Shown piece by piece: positions 17,217 to 25,577 of a stretch of 45,223 nucleotides of DNA. Each line of letters opens with the position of its first letter. Position 1 is the first letter of the stretch. The translations under genes and the position numbers were made by a program. The DNA is from Candidatus Bipolaricaulota bacterium (lineage in GTDB: Bacteria; Bipolaricaulota; Bipolaricaulia; UBA7950; UBA9294): the NCBI GenBank assembly GCA_018817505.1, contig JAHITR010000230.1:1-45223 (forward strand), in the 5' to 3' direction. The notes beneath the pieces were generated by a model, which had not been told where the DNA came from, did no database searches, and saw only the letters and a list, made by a program, of their open reading frames with translations.

Positions 17217-18509
17217 CTACTGCCGCAACGACTTCCATCTCTTCAGCCGCTCAGCGATCTTTGCCTCAACACCAGCATCCTTGGGATGGTAGTAGGTTCG
17301 TCCCCTTAAGGCTTCTGGCAAACAGTCCATTCGCGCCACTTGATCGGGTAAGTCATGAGCATATTGATAGCCCTGTCCGTACCCAAGCTCCTTCATCATC
17401 CGCGTGGGTGCGTTTCTTAGGTGCAAGGGGACCTCTGCCGTCGGCATTTCGTCAACATCCCGTTTGGCAGCCGACATCCCGAGATACAACGCATTGCTTT
17501 TCTCAGCGCACGCCATGTAGACCGTTGCCTGTGCCAATGCGAGATCGCATTCGGGAGCACCGACCTTGGCAGCCGCTTCCCAGGCTGCCGTCGCTTGCAG
17601 GATGGCCCAAGGGTCAGCCAATCCAATGTCTTCAGAGGCAATCCGAATGAGCCGCCTGGCAATGAATCGCGGGTCCTCCCCCCCTTCGATCATCCGGGCA
17701 AGCCAATAGAGCGCAGCGTCTGGATCAGAGTTGCGGATAGATTTGTGCAACGCGGAAATGACATTGTAGTGTTCATCGCCTGCACGGTCATAACGTAGCC
17801 CCTTGCGTTGGACCGCATGTTCGATCAGGGCCCCATCGAGAATTCCGTTCCCAGCAAGGGATGCAGCCATTTCCAGGATAGACAGCACTCGCCTTCCGTC
17901 CCCATCTGCCAGCGCCACCAACATATTCTTGGCCTCATCTGTGATCGTCACTGCACCCGACAACCCGCAAGCATCCGAGAGCGCGGAATCGATCATGACT
18001 CGCATCGCCCCCTCGCCAAGAGGCGCGAAGCAAAACAGCTGGCATCTCGACAACAGGGCGGCGTTCAGCACAAAGGACGGATTCTCTGTCGTTGCGCCGA
18101 TGAAGATGATGCTGCCTTCCTCAAGAAATGAGAGCAAAACATCTTGCTGAGATTTGGAGAATCGGTGAATCTCGTCAAGAAACAGCAGATCGCGCTTTCC
18201 TTCCGTCTTGTAGCGAAACTGCGATGCTTCAAGAATCGATCGCACTTCCTTCACGCCCGTCAAGGCAGCGGAACAATGAACGAATTTCGCTTCTGCGCGG
18301 TCCGAAATAATACGCCCAACTGTGGTTTTCCCCGTTCCTGGAGGCCCCCAAAACAGCAAGGCACGATAGGCTTCTCGTTCGATGAGAGAGCGCAGAGGCC
18401 CTGAGCTTCCAATCAAATCGTCTTGCCCAATCACGCGATCAAGGGTCGCCGGACGCATGCGTTCGGCCAGAGGAGCCAATGGAGGATCAGAGAACTGTAG
18501 CGGCTGCAT
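17217..18509 (-). CDS. rarA: Replication-associated recombination protein A
   Basis: A 430-residue AAA+ ATPase of the RarA/MgsA/WRNIP1 family that acts at stalled replication forks. Features are AERMRPATLDRVIGQDDLIG at the N-terminus, Walker A (FWGPPGTGKTT), Walker B (LFLDEIHRF), sensor 1 (GATTENPSF) and the C-terminal tetramerisation part (LYWLARMIEGGEDPRFIARR, then GYQYAHDLP and RTYYHP). Start 18509 fits a promoter whose -10 is 5 nt away. It is divergent from the tRNA cluster and close to oriC. Confidence 0.96.
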   Translation of the reverse strand: MQPLQFSDPPLAPLAERMRPATLDRVIGQDDLIGSSGPLRSLIEREAYRALLFWGPPGTGKTTVGRIISDRAEAKFVHCSAALTGVKEVRSILEASQFRYKTEGKRDLLFLDEIHRFSKSQQDVLLSFLEEGSIIFIGATTENPSFVLNAALLSRCQLFCFAPLGEGAMRVMIDSALSDACGLSGAVTITDEAKNMLVALADGDGRRVLSILEMAASLAGNGILDGALIEHAVQRKGLRYDRAGDEHYNVISALHKSIRNSDPDAALYWLARMIEGGEDPRFIARRLIRIASEDIGLADPWAILQATAAWEAAAKVGAPECDLALAQATVYMACAEKSNALYLGMSAAKRDVDEMPTAEVPLHLRNAPTRMMKELGYGQGYQYAHDLPDQVARMDCLPEALRGRTYYHPKDAGVEAKIAERLKRWKSLRQ

Positions 18510-18514
18510 ACTCG

Positions 18515-18544
18515 ATCGTAGATGATGGGGGCCAAACATCACAA
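18515..18544 (-). promoter_or_regulatory. Leaderless promoter of rarA
   Basis: Minus strand -35 TTGTGA (18539-18544), 18-bp spacer, -10 TACGAT (18515-18520), 5 nt to the ATG. It overlaps the divergent tRNA promoter region. Confidence 0.55.
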
Positions 18545-18547
18545 GTC

Positions 18548-18576
18548 TTGACAGTGCAAATCCGCTTCCGTACCAT
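18548..18576 (+). promoter_or_regulatory. Promoter of the tRNA cluster
   Basis: Consensus -35 TTGACA (18548-18553), 17-bp spacer, -10 TACCAT (18571-18576). The expected start is a few nt before tRNA-Lys. Confidence 0.75.
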
Positions 18577-18587
18577 TCCTCAAGCTC

Positions 18588-18659
18588 GGGTCGTTAGCTC
18601 AATGGTAGAGCAGCGGACTCTTAATCCGTTGGTTGAAGGTTCAAGTCCTTTACGACCCA
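18588..18659 (+). tRNA. tRNA-Lys (anticodon CUU)
   Basis: 72 nt. Acceptor GGGTCGT/ACGACCC, anticodon loop CTCTTAA (CTT), T-loop TTCAAGT. CCA is not encoded. Confidence 0.95.
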
Positions 18660-18680
18660 CAGCTGTTTTTCTTTTTGTTG

Positions 18681-18753
18681 GGGTCGTTAGCTCAGTCGGC
18701 AGAGCACCTGACTTTTAATCAGGGAGTCACTGGTTCAAGTCCAGTACGACCCA
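18681..18753 (+). tRNA. tRNA-Lys (anticodon UUU)
   Basis: 73 nt. It has the same acceptor stem as the preceding Lys tRNA; anticodon stem CCTGA/TCAGG encloses CTTTTAA (TTT). CCA is not encoded. It lies 21 nt after tRNA-Lys(CUU), so the two are cotranscribed. Confidence 0.95.
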
Positions 18754-18828
18754 CAAGATTGAAGGATGGGTGGAGTTGCGCTTATACTTCGCAACTGCGA
18801 ATGACGATTCATTTCGCGAAGACAACGT

Positions 18829-18857
18829 TTGAATCGGACTGGCGAGGCAACTATTCT
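18829..18857 (+). promoter_or_regulatory. Internal promoter before tRNA-Glu
   Basis: -35 TTGAAT (18829-18834), 17-bp spacer, -10 TATTCT (18852-18857), 14 nt before tRNA-Glu. It would transcribe Glu-Val-Asp-Phe as a second unit. Confidence 0.7.
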
Positions 18858-18871
18858 CGACAGTTCGCTAG

Positions 18872-18947
18872 GTCCCCATCATCTAGCGGCCTAGGATACC
18901 GGGTTTTCATCCCGGCGGCAGGGGTTCAAATCCCCTTGGGGACGCCA
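18872..18947 (+). tRNA. tRNA-Glu (anticodon UUC)
   Basis: 76 nt including an encoded CCA. Acceptor GTCCCCA/TGGGGAC, anticodon loop TTTTCAT (TTC), T-loop TTCAAAT. Confidence 0.95.
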
Positions 18948-18987
18948 GAAGTGAGCCGCTTGCGGTTGAGAAGGCGGTGGCTATAAT

Positions 18988-19060
18988 GGGCGAGTAGCTC
19001 AGCTGGGAGAGCATCCGGCTTACATCCGGAAGGTCACAGGTTCGAGTCCTGTTTCGCCCA
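18988..19060 (+). tRNA. tRNA-Val (anticodon UAC)
   Basis: 73 nt. Acceptor GGGCGAG/TTCGCCC, anticodon stem TCCGG/CCGGA around CTTACAT (TAC), T-loop TTCGAGT. CCA is not encoded. Confidence 0.95.
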
Positions 19061-19080
19061 CTGAGATGTACGAGCACTAC

Positions 19081-19156
19081 GGGGGCGTGGTCTAGCCAGG
19101 TTTAGGACGCTGGATTGTCACTCCAGAGATCGCCGGTTCAAATCCGGTCGTCCCCG
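19081..19156 (+). tRNA. tRNA-Asp (anticodon GUC)
   Basis: 76 nt. Acceptor GGGGGCG/CGTCCCC, anticodon stem CTGGA/TCCAG around TTGTCAC (GTC), discriminator G. CCA is not encoded. Confidence 0.95.
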
Positions 19157-19164
19157 CAAGTCGT

Positions 19165-19240
19165 GCCGAGGTAGCTCAGCCGGTAGAGCACCGCCCTGAA
19201 AAGGCGGGTGTCCCCAGTTCAAGTCTGGGCCTCGGCACCA
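19165..19240 (+). tRNA. tRNA-Phe (anticodon GAA)
   Basis: 76 nt including an encoded CCA. Acceptor GCCGAGG/CCTCGGC, anticodon stem CCGCC/GGCGG around CTGAAAA (GAA), T-loop TTCAAGT. Confidence 0.95.
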
Positions 19241-19802
19241 TTTCTTTGATTCTTCATTCAGGGACATCTGTCCAGCCGTGATTCACTCCGTTTCCCATAT
19301 ATAACCCGACACCGTGGATAGAAGCTCGTATTATTGCACGTTCCAGAGATCCCATTCCCATACAGCCTGTGGACAACGTTGTGGACAACCCTCTCAAAAC
19401 CGCTCAAATTACGGACTTCCTGTGGATAAGTCATTCGAGGGCTTCGTTCAGCAGAAGTTACGTGTTCAATGCGTCTGCTGGGGAAGCCATTTGCTGCTGC
19501 TTCCTCAGGTTTTCCACAGATCTTTCCACAGGCTTCTGCCCCATCTGGAAACAAGACCGCACTTTCTCCACAGGCGTAGGAGGGAACGCCTCCTTCGCTT
19601 GGTGTTATTCGACTCCGTCCTGTGCTGCAAAAGTCGGGTCGGACGAGTACCTCTCCGGCAAGAAGGACCATTGTCCTCGAGGAATTATTGTGGCTTGCCT
19701 ACGGCATTTGGGTTCATCATGTCGCTCGTGCAGGTCGATGCCGACCGCTTGACGGTGCGGTTCACAACTCGATAATGTTGATCATCGGCAACAGGGGGGC
19801 TC
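19241..19802. other. Upstream part of oriC with six DnaA boxes
   Basis: This 562-bp region before dnaA holds no convincing gene. DnaA boxes: TGTGGACAA at 19368-19376 and 19380-19388, TGTGGATAA at 19421-19429 (minus orientation); TTTTCCACA 19510-19518, CTTTCCACA 19522-19530 and TTCTCCACA 19564-19572 (plus orientation). The two groups of three face each other. The dnaA promoter lies at 19749-19776. Nothing further is seen in 19241-19367 or 19573-19748. Confidence 0.85.
19749..19776 (+). promoter_or_regulatory. Promoter of dnaA
   Basis: -35 TTGACG (19749-19754), 16-bp spacer, -10 GATAAT (19771-19776), leader about 20 nt. DnaA boxes upstream allow autoregulation. Confidence 0.65.
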
Positions 19803-21149
19803 ATGTCAGCAGCGATCACAGCAATTTGGGGATCTGTGATCTCCAGCTTGAAATCTGAACTCTCCTACACCAGTTTTGAAACCTGGTTTCAAGGAATTGT
19901 TCCTCTGTCTTTAGCGGACCATGCTCTGACGATTGCCGTGCCTGATGCCTTCACCAAAGGAGGCCTTGAGCGACGGTTTCGCAAACGAATCGAGGATTTG
20001 GCCTCGGAATCCTGTAGTCAGGCTATTTCGCTGATCATTCAAGTCACAGAGAAACAGGATTCGCGATCTGAATCCCCGGCAATGCCAAAGAACGTTCTCG
20101 TTTCATCTGAGCAGAACCCGCTCATGCTCAACTCTGAGTACACGTTTGACGCATTCGTTCGTGGTAAGAACTGCGATTTGGCCTACTACGCTTCAGAAGC
20201 TGTCTCAGAGAAGCCTGGCACCGCGTACAACCCTCTCTTCCTTTATGGAAATGTTGGGCTGGGAAAGACACACCTTCTTCAGGCCATCGGAAATCAGGTC
20301 CTTGCGACTTCTCCTAAAAGCTCGGTCCTCTATACAACCTCCGAGCGATTCGCTATCGAACTGATCAACTCCATTCGCAACAATTCGACTGCGGCATTTA
20401 GAAACAAGTATCGACAGATTGATATGTTGCTCATCGATGATATTCATTTCCTCGAGGGCAAAGAAGCAACGCAAGAAGAGCTATTTCATACATTCAACGA
20501 ATTGTACGGCAGCGAAAAGCAGATCGTCCTAACGAGTGATCGTTCTCCTGACAATCTTTCCGGTTTGCAGGATCGTTTGGTCTCACGCTTTCGTTGGGGT
20601 CTGGTCGCCGACATTCAAGTACCCGATCTGGAAACTCGAATTGCCATCTTGAGAGAGAAGGCAGCTTCCAGAGGTCTCGACATCGATGTCGCTGTTCTGG
20701 AAGTTATCGCCTCGCGCATCTCCTCCAGTGTTCGAGCCTTGGAGGGAGCCCTCAATAAGGTGTTGGCATTCGCAGACCTCCGTGGCGAGAAGCTGACTCC
20801 AAATACCCTGGAATCAATGCTTCCTGAAGAAGGGCAACGTCCCCGCTTGACGATCACTCACATCAAGGAAGAGGTTGCCGCCCGCTTCAATCTCAAGCGT
20901 CAAGCCCTGGAGGGATCCAGTCGCAAGAAGGAGATCTCTCAAGCACGACACGTCGCTATTTATCTCGCCCGCGAGATGACCGATCATTCGTTCCCCGCCA
21001 TTGGACGTGAGTTTGGCAACAGAGATCACACGACTGTTATGCATTCCTATGTCCGGGTGCAGGCTATGCTCGAAGAGATGCCTCTGTTGTCTTCAGATAT
21101 TCATGGCATTCGAGAAGCCCTTTCAACGCAGTATTCCCTACATCGATAG
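19803..21149 (+). CDS. dnaA: Chromosomal replication initiator DnaA
   Basis: A 448-residue AAA+ initiator that binds DnaA boxes and melts oriC. Domain I (1-80) contains SYTSFETWFQGIVPLSL. A short linker follows (about 85-105). The AAA+ domain has Walker A GNVGLGKT (149-156) and Walker B LLIDDIHFL. The C-terminal DNA-binding domain carries the signature NRDHTTVMHSY. The ATG at 19803 is preceded by a G-run (AGGGGGG) that may serve as a weak SD. DnaA boxes lie on both sides of the gene. The usual downstream dnaN is replaced by hslV-hslU, so the origin lies at dnaA but outside the canonical dnaA-dnaN-recF-gyrB order. Confidence 0.98.
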   Translation: MSAAITAIWGSVISSLKSELSYTSFETWFQGIVPLSLADHALTIAVPDAFTKGGLERRFRKRIEDLASESCSQAISLIIQVTEKQDSRSESPAMPKNVLVSSEQNPLMLNSEYTFDAFVRGKNCDLAYYASEAVSEKPGTAYNPLFLYGNVGLGKTHLLQAIGNQVLATSPKSSVLYTTSERFAIELINSIRNNSTAAFRNKYRQIDMLLIDDIHFLEGKEATQEELFHTFNELYGSEKQIVLTSDRSPDNLSGLQDRLVSRFRWGLVADIQVPDLETRIAILREKAASRGLDIDVAVLEVIASRISSSVRALEGALNKVLAFADLRGEKLTPNTLESMLPEEGQRPRLTITHIKEEVAARFNLKRQALEGSSRKKEISQARHVAIYLAREMTDHSFPAIGREFGNRDHTTVMHSYVRVQAMLEEMPLLSSDIHGIREALSTQYSLHR

Positions 21150-21389
21150 TCTATTCACTCCGCATTCATGCCTGTGCAATCCTTGTGTGCTTCCTGGGGA
21201 AATCTTGTGCTTACTTGGGGAAAAGGTGGGGGAAAGAATCCATCCACGTTGTCCACAGGCATTGTCCACAGACACACCGCGCTTGTTCACAGAATCTCAA
21301 TGCTCCGAATGGGACGAAAGTGACAAGAGAAGGCTTATTCAGCAATAACGACCGCTTATCCACAGTACTACTACTACTACTAGAATAGC

Positions 21390-21448
21390 GCTCTTCATCA
21401 ACAAAACTTCATAAAAAAACACGTTTCCTCAAGCTGTTGATGAAGAGC
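21390..21448. repeat. Inverted repeat enclosing the AT-rich element of oriC
   Basis: 14-bp perfect arms (core CTCTTCATCAACA and TGTTGATGAAGAG) separated by 31 nt of AT-rich DNA. Such long arms round a putative unwinding element are not a standard oriC feature. They could instead act as a dnaA transcription terminator, although no T-run follows. Confidence 0.7.
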
Positions 21449-21473
21449 TGCTCTCTTTGACGTGGTTGTCCAA

Positions 21474-21502
21474 TTGAAGCTAACGGGCAAGAAGACTAGA
21501 AT
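21474..21502 (+). promoter_or_regulatory. Leaderless promoter of hslV-hslU
   Basis: -35 TTGAAG (21474-21479), 17-bp spacer, -10 TAGAAT (21497-21502), 9 nt to the hslV ATG, with no SD. Confidence 0.65.
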
Positions 21503-21511
21503 AGATCCCTT

Positions 21512-22060
21512 ATGTCAACCTTGAAAAGCACAACCATCCTCGCCCTTTATTCAGAGTCCACGCGTTCCGCAGTTGTTGCCAGCGATGGACAAGCAACCCT
21601 GGACACGATGATTATCAAGAAGCATACGAAGAAGGTCTACCGCCTTCACGACGACAGCGTACTCGTTGGTTTTGCCGGAGCCACGGCAGATTGCCTATCT
21701 CTTCTCGACAAATTCGAGGGCAAGCTTAAAAAATACGATGGTCAGCTCCGTCGCTCTGCCGTAGAACTCACCAAGGAGTGGAGAACAGATCGAATTCTTC
21801 GGCATCTGGAAGCAGTTATTGTGGCTGTCTCCAAAGAAGGGCTTCTCATGATTTCTGGTGCAGGCGATGTTCTTGAGCCGGATGATGGGGTCATTGGGAT
21901 TGGATCTGGCGGCCCCTACGCATTGGCCGCGGCCAAAGGATTGCTGTCTGTAGCGACGACGTTGACTTCAGAGCAGATTGCCAGACGGGCATTGGAAATT
22001 GCCGGAGAAATCGATATTTACACAAACGATCAAATCACACTAGAACAAATCCACTGGTAA
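21512..22060 (+). CDS. hslV: ATP-dependent protease proteolytic subunit HslV
   Basis: A 182-residue Ntn-hydrolase peptidase that forms dodecamers capped by HslU. The conserved core begins TTILAL at residue 7, preceded by MSTLKS, and continues with VASDGQATLDTMIIKKHTKKVYRL and IGSGGPYALAAAKGL (in parts). Most HslV proteins have the catalytic Thr directly after Met. Here there is either a six-residue propeptide cleaved before Thr7, or an N-terminal Ser2 nucleophile as reported for Bacillus ClpQ/CodW, whose N-terminus is similarly extended. It lies 9 nt before hslU in the same operon and next to oriC. Confidence 0.95.
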   Translation: MSTLKSTTILALYSESTRSAVVASDGQATLDTMIIKKHTKKVYRLHDDSVLVGFAGATADCLSLLDKFEGKLKKYDGQLRRSAVELTKEWRTDRILRHLEAVIVAVSKEGLLMISGAGDVLEPDDGVIGIGSGGPYALAAAKGLLSVATTLTSEQIARRALEIAGEIDIYTNDQITLEQIHW

Positions 22061-22069
22061 AGGACAACG

Positions 22070-23458
22070 ATGTCTCAGCTTGTTGAAGTCACAAATCCCC
22101 AGTTGGACGGATTGACTCCACGTCAAATCGTTGAAGAACTGGACAAATACATTGTTGGGCAAGCCGCCGCCAAGAAATCAGTGGCCATCGCCCTCAGAAA
22201 CCGCATGCGTAGGCAATTTGTTGACGAGGAGATCCGCGCGGAGATCAAGCCCAAGAACATTCTCATGATTGGGGCCACCGGTGTAGGCAAGACAGAGATA
22301 TCGCGACGATTGGCGAGACTGACCACATGTCCTTTCGTGAAGGTCGAGGCAACCAAATTCACAGAAGTAGGCTATGTTGGCCGCGACGTTGAGTCGATGA
22401 TGCGGGATTTGGTTGACGTGGCCATTGACATGGTTCGCGAAGAAGAAATCCTTAGCGTGGAAGAAGAAGCGGATCGGCAGGTGACCGAAGAGCTCCTGGA
22501 TGCCCTACTGCCATCCACGCATGGTGGGAACGAGAGCACTCAAGACTCGGACGAAGCTCACGAAGGTAGCTCTCGCTCCACTCGTGAGAAGTTGGCGACC
22601 AAGCTGGAAGCCGGCGAGTTGGAGGAGCGCTACATTGAGATCCTGGTTGAAGAATCTGTGAACCCGCAGATGGAAATCTTCTCACAGGATGGCATTGATC
22701 AGATGGGGATTGACATGGGCAGCGTGCTGTCTGAGCTTCTGCCCAGCTCGAAGAAGAAACGCCGCATTCGCATTCGCGAAGCCAGGGGTATTCTTTTTGA
22801 GCAGGCGCTGGATTCTCTGATCAATATGGATGATGTTCGGCAAACGGGACTTCAGCTGGCTGAGGAAATGGGCATTATTTTTCTCGACGAGTTGGACAAA
22901 ATTGCAGCCGGTGGACGCGAAGAGACCGGTGGTCCAGGCGTGTCTCGCCAAGGTGTCCAACGGGACTTGCTCCCGCTGCTTGAAGGAACGGCCGTTCGTA
23001 CACGCTATGGCACAGTGAGCTCGGAGAATGTCCTGTTTATTGCTGCGGGGGCATTCAACATGTCCAAGCCTTCGGATCTGATCCCCGAATTGCAGGGGCG
23101 CTTGCCCATTCGAGTCGAACTGGACAATCTAGCGGCGTCGGACTTTCGCCGCATCCTGTGTGAGCCAAAGGACGCGCTCGTCACTCAGTACAGGGCGCTC
23201 ATGGCCACTGAAGATGTCGAGTTGGTCATATCTGAAGACGCAGTGGCGGCTATTGCGGATATTGCCTATGAACTGAATCAGACAACTGAGAATATCGGGG
23301 CTCGACGACTGACAACCGTGATGGAAAGGCTTGTTGAAGACATCTCATTTGAAGCCGACCAGATGAGAGGCCAGACCGTGGTTATTGACAAGGCCTACGT
23401 TGAGGATCACCTCGGCAACATCGTGAAGGATCCCGATCTGTCCCGCTACATCTTGTAG
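22070..23458 (+). CDS. hslU: ATP-dependent protease ATPase subunit HslU
   Basis: A 462-residue AAA+ unfoldase that feeds substrates to HslV. N-terminal VEELDKYIVGQAAAKKSVAI, Walker A (MIGATGVGKTE), pore motif region (EVGYVGRDVES), a charged I-domain (about 120-240) with an acidic/Ser stretch (HGGNESTQDSDEAHEGSS), Walker B (IIFLDELDKI) and the C-terminal PDLSRYIL tail that docks into HslV. It is slightly longer than E. coli HslU (443) because of the I-domain. AAGGA precedes the ATG. Confidence 0.97.
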   Translation: MSQLVEVTNPQLDGLTPRQIVEELDKYIVGQAAAKKSVAIALRNRMRRQFVDEEIRAEIKPKNILMIGATGVGKTEISRRLARLTTCPFVKVEATKFTEVGYVGRDVESMMRDLVDVAIDMVREEEILSVEEEADRQVTEELLDALLPSTHGGNESTQDSDEAHEGSSRSTREKLATKLEAGELEERYIEILVEESVNPQMEIFSQDGIDQMGIDMGSVLSELLPSSKKKRRIRIREARGILFEQALDSLINMDDVRQTGLQLAEEMGIIFLDELDKIAAGGREETGGPGVSRQGVQRDLLPLLEGTAVRTRYGTVSSENVLFIAAGAFNMSKPSDLIPELQGRLPIRVELDNLAASDFRRILCEPKDALVTQYRALMATEDVELVISEDAVAAIADIAYELNQTTENIGARRLTTVMERLVEDISFEADQMRGQTVVIDKAYVEDHLGNIVKDPDLSRYIL

Positions 23459-23537
23459 TGGCTGACAAAGGCTGTAGAACGCAGTAGGCTTCGTGTATAG
23501 ATCAACAAGGAAGACCAAGGACGCCAATGGAGGCATT

Positions 23538-25484
23538 ATGATGATCCGTATCTCTTTACCGGATGGGTCGGTCAAGGAGGTCGTTGCAGGGACCCCGATT
23601 CTTGAGGTGATCACCAGCATCGGACCTCGTTTGGCCAAAGCTGCGATTTGCGCAGTCGTGGATGGAGTACTCACAGACGTACGCGAGCCCCTGACGCAAG
23701 ATAGCACGCTCACAGTGCTCACGAAAGAGGACACGCGCGTTCTGGAGACGATTCGCCACACGACATCGCACATTATGGCCCAGGCAGTGAAGAGGCTGTT
23801 CCCTGATGTGAAGCTTGGCATTGGCCCGGCGATTGACGAGGGGTTCTACTACGACTTTGATCTGACTGCTGCATTGGCAGACGAGGATTTGGAAAGAATC
23901 CTTGCTGAAATGAAGACCATCGTGTCCCAGAATCTCCCCATTATTCGCAAGGAATTGACCGTCGCTGAGGCTCGAACCTTGCTTCAATCCCTTGGTGAAA
24001 CCTACAAACTTGAGTTGCTCGATGAGCTCAGCAATCTTGAGGGTGAAACCATTACGTTCTTCGAGCAGGGCGAATTCATCGACCTGTGTCGTGGTCCACA
24101 CCTGCAATCGACGGGCGCATTGAACCCAGATGCCGTCAAACTGCTATCTGTCGCCGGTGCCTATTGGCGAGGCGACGAGAAACGCCCCATGCTGCAACGC
24201 ATTTACGGAACCGCTTGGGAGAAGGCGACGGACTTGGAGGCCTATGAATGGCGTCAAGAAGAGGCCGCCAAGCGTGACCATCGCAAGCTGGGCAAGGATC
24301 TCGACCTATTCAGTATTCATGAGGAAGGTGGCGCAGGGCTGGTGTGTTGGCATCCCAAGGGCGCACGACTGAAGCGAACTATCGAGGAATTCTGGTATCA
24401 GCAGCATGATCTGGGCGGTTATGAGATCGTCGCGACTCCACACATTGGAAAAGCCACGCTGTGGTCGATCTCTGGACATCTCGATTTCTATCGAGACGGC
24501 ATGTATTCACCGATGGACATCGACGGTGTCGATTACTACATCAAACCGATGAACTGCCCCTATCAGATCCTTATCTACAAAACAAAAGTGCACTCGTATC
24601 GCGAACTTCCTCTGCGTTTGGCAGAGATGGGAACGGTCTATCGATATGAGCGTTCGGGCGTTCTTCACGGTCTGATGCGTGTTCGTGGGTTCACAATTGA
24701 CGATGCGCATATCATCTGCCGCCCGGATCAAGTCGATGAGGAGATTCGGCGTGTCTATGCGTTCAGCATGAACATGCTGATGGCCTTCGGATTCACGGAA
24801 TTCGACATTTACCTCTCGACTCGCCCACATGGCGACAAGGCGGTCGGGGAGATTGAACGTTGGGAGCAAGCGACAGACGCTCTGCGAGCAGCGCTTGACG
24901 AACGAGGATTGCCCTACCAAGTGGATGAAGGTGGCGGGGCTTTCTACGGCCCGAAGATTGACATCAAAGTCAAGGATTCGTTGGGCCGATCTTGGCAGTG
25001 CTCGACCATTCAATTCGATTTCAATCTGCCTGATCGGTTTGACATGACCTACATCGCGGAAGACGGCAAGGAGCACCGGCCGTTCATGGTTCACCGTGCC
25101 CTGTTGGGAAGCTTGGAGCGATTCATTGGATGTCTCATTGAGAACTACAGTGGCGCCTTCCCTGTCTGGCTGTCACCGATCCAAGCCAACGTCATTCCGA
25201 TCGCGGATCGTCACGTGGAATACGCACACAGGGTTGCCGATCAGATGCGAACCGCAGGCATCCGTGTGACTGTGAACGAAACTTCGGAGCGGATGAATGC
25301 CAAGATCCGCAACGCGCAACTCCAGAAGATCCCCTACATGCTGGTGATTGGGGATCGCGAACAAGACGCTGGCTCTGTTGCTGTGCGATTGCGAACTGAG
25401 GAAGATCTGGGCGATATGAAGGTCCACGACGCAGTGAATCTCATCCGATCAAGGATTGAGGACAAGTCGCAACAATTGACCTAG
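23538..25484 (+). CDS. thrS: Threonyl-tRNA synthetase
   Basis: A 648-residue class IIa synthetase with an N-terminal TGS domain (about 1-62), the editing domain with HTTSHIMAQAVKRLF (zinc-type HxxxH) and the SXXC-like region, the catalytic core with KPMNCPYQI and RYERSGVLHGLMRVRGFTIDDAH (in parts), and a C-terminal anticodon-binding domain. GGAGG lies 4 nt before ATG 23538 and 7 nt before an adjacent second ATG (23541). It lies 79 nt after hslU, possibly in the same transcription unit. No T-box leader is seen. Confidence 0.97.
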   Translation: MMIRISLPDGSVKEVVAGTPILEVITSIGPRLAKAAICAVVDGVLTDVREPLTQDSTLTVLTKEDTRVLETIRHTTSHIMAQAVKRLFPDVKLGIGPAIDEGFYYDFDLTAALADEDLERILAEMKTIVSQNLPIIRKELTVAEARTLLQSLGETYKLELLDELSNLEGETITFFEQGEFIDLCRGPHLQSTGALNPDAVKLLSVAGAYWRGDEKRPMLQRIYGTAWEKATDLEAYEWRQEEAAKRDHRKLGKDLDLFSIHEEGGAGLVCWHPKGARLKRTIEEFWYQQHDLGGYEIVATPHIGKATLWSISGHLDFYRDGMYSPMDIDGVDYYIKPMNCPYQILIYKTKVHSYRELPLRLAEMGTVYRYERSGVLHGLMRVRGFTIDDAHIICRPDQVDEEIRRVYAFSMNMLMAFGFTEFDIYLSTRPHGDKAVGEIERWEQATDALRAALDERGLPYQVDEGGGAFYGPKIDIKVKDSLGRSWQCSTIQFDFNLPDRFDMTYIAEDGKEHRPFMVHRALLGSLERFIGCLIENYSGAFPVWLSPIQANVIPIADRHVEYAHRVADQMRTAGIRVTVNETSERMNAKIRNAQLQKIPYMLVIGDREQDAGSVAVRLRTEEDLGDMKVHDAVNLIRSRIEDKSQQLT

Positions 25485-25525
25485 CGGGTCTCCGCGACCG
25501 ACGGTAGCCAGAGGGAATGTCATCA

Positions 25526-25558
25526 CCCCCCAGCTGAGCGTGAAAGCTCCGCTGGGGG
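25526..25558. terminator. Hairpin between convergent thrS and metK
   Basis: The 8-bp GC stem CCCCCAGC/GCTGGGGG with a 15-16 nt interior that can itself pair (AGC/GCT). No clear T-run follows on either strand, so termination is less certain than the position suggests. Confidence 0.5.
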
Positions 25559-25577
25559 TTCAGGCCTATCCGGAGTG

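Larger units (their letters stand above)
21150..21511. other. Downstream part of oriC: DnaA boxes, DnaA-trio-like array and AT-rich unwinding element
   Basis: A gene-free 362-bp region. DnaA boxes TTGTCCACA (21249-21257, 21262-21270), TTGTTCACA (21283-21291) and perfect TTATCCACA (21356-21364) all point toward a run of CTA triplets (21366-21382). That run is followed by an AT-rich stretch (about 21399-21425) holding AAAAAAA. The order box, triplets, AT-rich DNA is that of the B. subtilis incC basal origin with DnaA-trios. The AT-rich part is enclosed by a 14-bp inverted repeat (21390-21403 and 21435-21448). This is the likely site of strand opening. Confidence 0.85.

Noticed and set aside
18961-18987. 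TTGCGG-16-TATAAT pair directly before tRNA-Val
   Set aside because: The -10 abuts the first tRNA base, so transcription would start inside the tRNA; a chance match.
19258-19671. 137-codon minus-strand frame upstream of dnaA
   Set aside because: It covers the DnaA-box cluster, has no recognisable motif, no SD and an unlikely composition; the region is better explained as oriC.
21366-21382. (CTA)n run as a simple microsatellite
   Set aside because: Its placement directly after a perfect DnaA box and before AT-rich DNA makes the DnaA-trio reading more likely.
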